Shown piece by piece: positions 63,033 through 64,000 of a stretch of 64,000 bases of DNA; positions within the stretch are counted from its first letter, which is position 1; each line of letters starts with the position of its first letter. The stretch lies in contig OMVY01000003.1 in assembly GCA_900314635.1 (NCBI GenBank), forward strand, positions 124,001 to 188,000. Reading direction: 5' to 3'. The notes beneath the pieces are model-generated. The model did not search any database and was not told the DNA's origin. It saw only the letters and a list, made by a program, of their open reading frames with translations. Source of the DNA: an uncultured Methanobrevibacter sp. (lineage in GTDB: Archaea > Methanobacteriota > Methanobacteria > Methanobacteriales > Methanobacteriaceae). Position numbers and translations under genes: made by a program.

Positions 63033-63107
63033 GCTCCGTTAGTGTAGTCCGGCCAATCATTTGGGCCTCTCGAGCCTAAGACTCGGGTTCGAATCCCGAA
63101 CGGAGCA
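63033..63107 (+). tRNA. tRNA-Glu (CTC)
   Basis: Acceptor GCTCCGT pairs with ACGGAGC, with discriminator A at 63107. The anticodon stem TGGGC/GCCTA (one G-T pair) encloses loop CTCTCGA with anticodon CTC. The T arm is CTCGG-GTTCGAAT-CCCGA type. The D arm GTGTAGTCCGGCCAATCAT is typical of archaeal tRNA-Glu. CCA is not encoded. Confidence 0.93.
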
Positions 63108-63610
63108 TTTTTTTATTCAATCTATTTTTAAAGCACTTCTCAATTTTTTATGGGTACTTTTCAATTCTACTTTTTATGGTAAAATAAATTAACTATTGGG
63201 AAAATAGTTATATACTTGAAAAATTTAAAATAACAATACAAAATTTATAATTAATTTTTTAATTTTCAAATCTAAAAATTCTGTTTTTAAATTTATTTAA
63301 TCATCTTAAATATTAAAATTACTGTTCTTTGTTTTTTATATTTTAAAATGATTGGGATAACACAATGATTTGATTTGTTTAAATTTAAAATTCTAAAAAT
63401 CAGGGTTTTGATTTGAATAGATGTCTTTAATAAATTAATTGTAATTTTTCATAAAATTTTCTTTATTTGGAATTTGTTTAAGTATTCTCAAGTGTTTTAA
63501 AGGTTTTTAAGGCTTTGATTATTTTAAGTCATTGCATTTAAATACTACTTTAAACATATTTATAATTACTTTATACTTATATAATAATCAAAATACTGTG
63601 GGGTTAACAA
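63108..63610. promoter_or_regulatory. spacer between tRNA-Glu and ftsZ
   Basis: TTTTTTA directly after the tRNA should end its transcript. Near the right end, ATTTATAATTA (63558-63568) and CTTATATAATAA (63576-63587) are two TATA candidates for ftsZ. The second would give an almost leaderless mRNA and the first a leader of about 20 nt. No gene is seen. Confidence 0.45.
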
Positions 63611-64000
63611 GTGAAATTTATAGATGATGCTATTAAAGAATCAGAAGAAAGTGTCGAAAACAACAATACTCTCCCTGAAACTGCAGAGGATGATTTAGAT
63701 AATGAATTAATTGAAATAATTAAGCAAAGTCGTGCTAAAATTACTGTAGTTGGTACTGGTGGAGCTGGAAACAATACCATTTCCAGATTGAATGAAATCG
63801 GTATTGAAGGAGCAAGAACTATTACTGTAAATACTGATGCTCAAGATTTATTCTACAGCCGCGCTGATAAGAAATTACTGCTCGGCAGACAAATCTGCGG
63901 TGGTCTCGGTGCTGGCGGAGAACCTACTGTGGGTGAAGAATGTGCTGAAGAATCTGAAGAAGATATCAGAGAGGAATTAGAAGGATCAGACATGGTATTC
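63611..64000 (+). CDS. ftsZ: cell division protein FtsZ, 5' part
   Basis: The frame runs off the right end. It begins with GTG at 63611 after TGGGGTTAACAA. An acidic N-terminal extension of about 40 residues precedes the tubulin-fold GTPase. [20 protein letters not shown] starts the domain, followed by [21 protein letters not shown] and the loop [21 protein letters not shown]. Methanobacteriales divide with FtsZ rings. Only 130 residues are visible, and the tubulin signature GGGTGTG lies outside the window. Confidence 0.95.
   Translation, partial: MKFIDDAIKESEESVENNNTLPETAEDDLDNELIEIIKQSRAKITVVGTGGAGNNTISRLNEIGIEGARTITVNTDAQDLFYSRADKKLLLGRQICGGLGAGGEPTVGEECAEESEEDIREELEGSDMVF

Overview
The window is a stretch of a Methanobrevibacter-like methanogen chromosome (order Methanobacteriales). 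The base composition is very AT-rich and spacers are A/T-homopolymer-rich. Most genes begin after GGAGG or AGGTGA ribosome-binding sites. The gene set mixes archaeal information-processing genes (Orc1/Cdc6, TFE, eS1, Pelota, CDC48, ATP-dependent DNA ligase, RtcB with archease, archaeosine synthase) with methanogen genes (stand-alone MtrA, MptE-type pterin enzyme, CofE-family ligase, HypC) and pseudomurein-type wall genes (GlmM, GlmU-like and MraY-like proteins). I see no plasmid, prophage, insertion sequence, rRNA or CRISPR array. Two tRNAs are present: Ile-GAT and Glu-CTC. The genus assignment is inference from gene content.

Layout. 1-8.4 kb: the end of an acetolactate-synthase-like gene, a GerW/DUF2953 pair, a class V aminotransferase, an Fe-S aldo/keto reductase, surE and mptE. 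8.6-13.9 kb: orc1/cdc6 followed by a 1.1-kb repeat-rich spacer with a candidate origin-recognition box and a tiny membrane-protein gene, then archease, rtcB and a thioinosine/thioadenosine phosphorylase. 14.2-17.2 kb: a tocopherol-cyclase-like protein, a phytol/dolichol-kinase-family membrane protein and an ADP-ribosylglycohydrolase. 17.8-28.8 kb: cdc48, usp, soluble mtrA, a CMD-fold protein, thiC, DNA ligase, an anchored OB-fold protein, a phosphohexomutase and an anchored M14-like hydrolase. 29-42.9 kb, mostly minus strand: thiI, an ASCH-TPR protein, nrdG-like, hisC, gamma-carbonic anhydrase, glmU-like, rubredoxin (plus strand), glmM, apgM, a DUF92 membrane protein and eS1. 43.4-50.9 kb: an Sfp-type phosphopantetheinyl transferase, a class II glutamine amidotransferase, a glutamate-cysteine ligase, a ClC transporter with a NifX-like protein, an iron-sulfur flavoprotein and TyrA. 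51.2-64 kb: pelota, MraY-like, nitroreductase, a lipoamide-dehydrogenase-like protein with a zinc ribbon, hypC, an HD protein, arcS, a DUF59 protein, tRNA-Ile, an ACT regulator, tfe, a CofE-like gene, a bicupin, tRNA-Glu and the start of ftsZ.

How the genes fit together. GlmM and the GlmU-like enzyme make UDP-GlcNAc, which the MraY-like enzyme may pass to a lipid carrier for pseudomurein. ApgM adjoins GlmM in one operon. HisC and NrdG-like form a tight pair, as do ClC and NifX-like.

The most interesting candidates for undescribed biology are four. (1) A gamma-glutamyl-thiol module: glutamate-cysteine ligase next to an EgtC/DUG3-type amidotransferase, 44.1-46.6 kb. (2) A plant-like prenyl-alcohol set: tocopherol-cyclase-like and VTE5-like genes side by side, with a VTE6-like DUF92 gene 25 kb away. 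(3) A recurrent pattern of 28-62-bp tandem duplications in spacers, in some places copying the end of the neighbouring gene including its stop codon. (4) The repeat-rich spacer and origin-box match beside orc1/cdc6.
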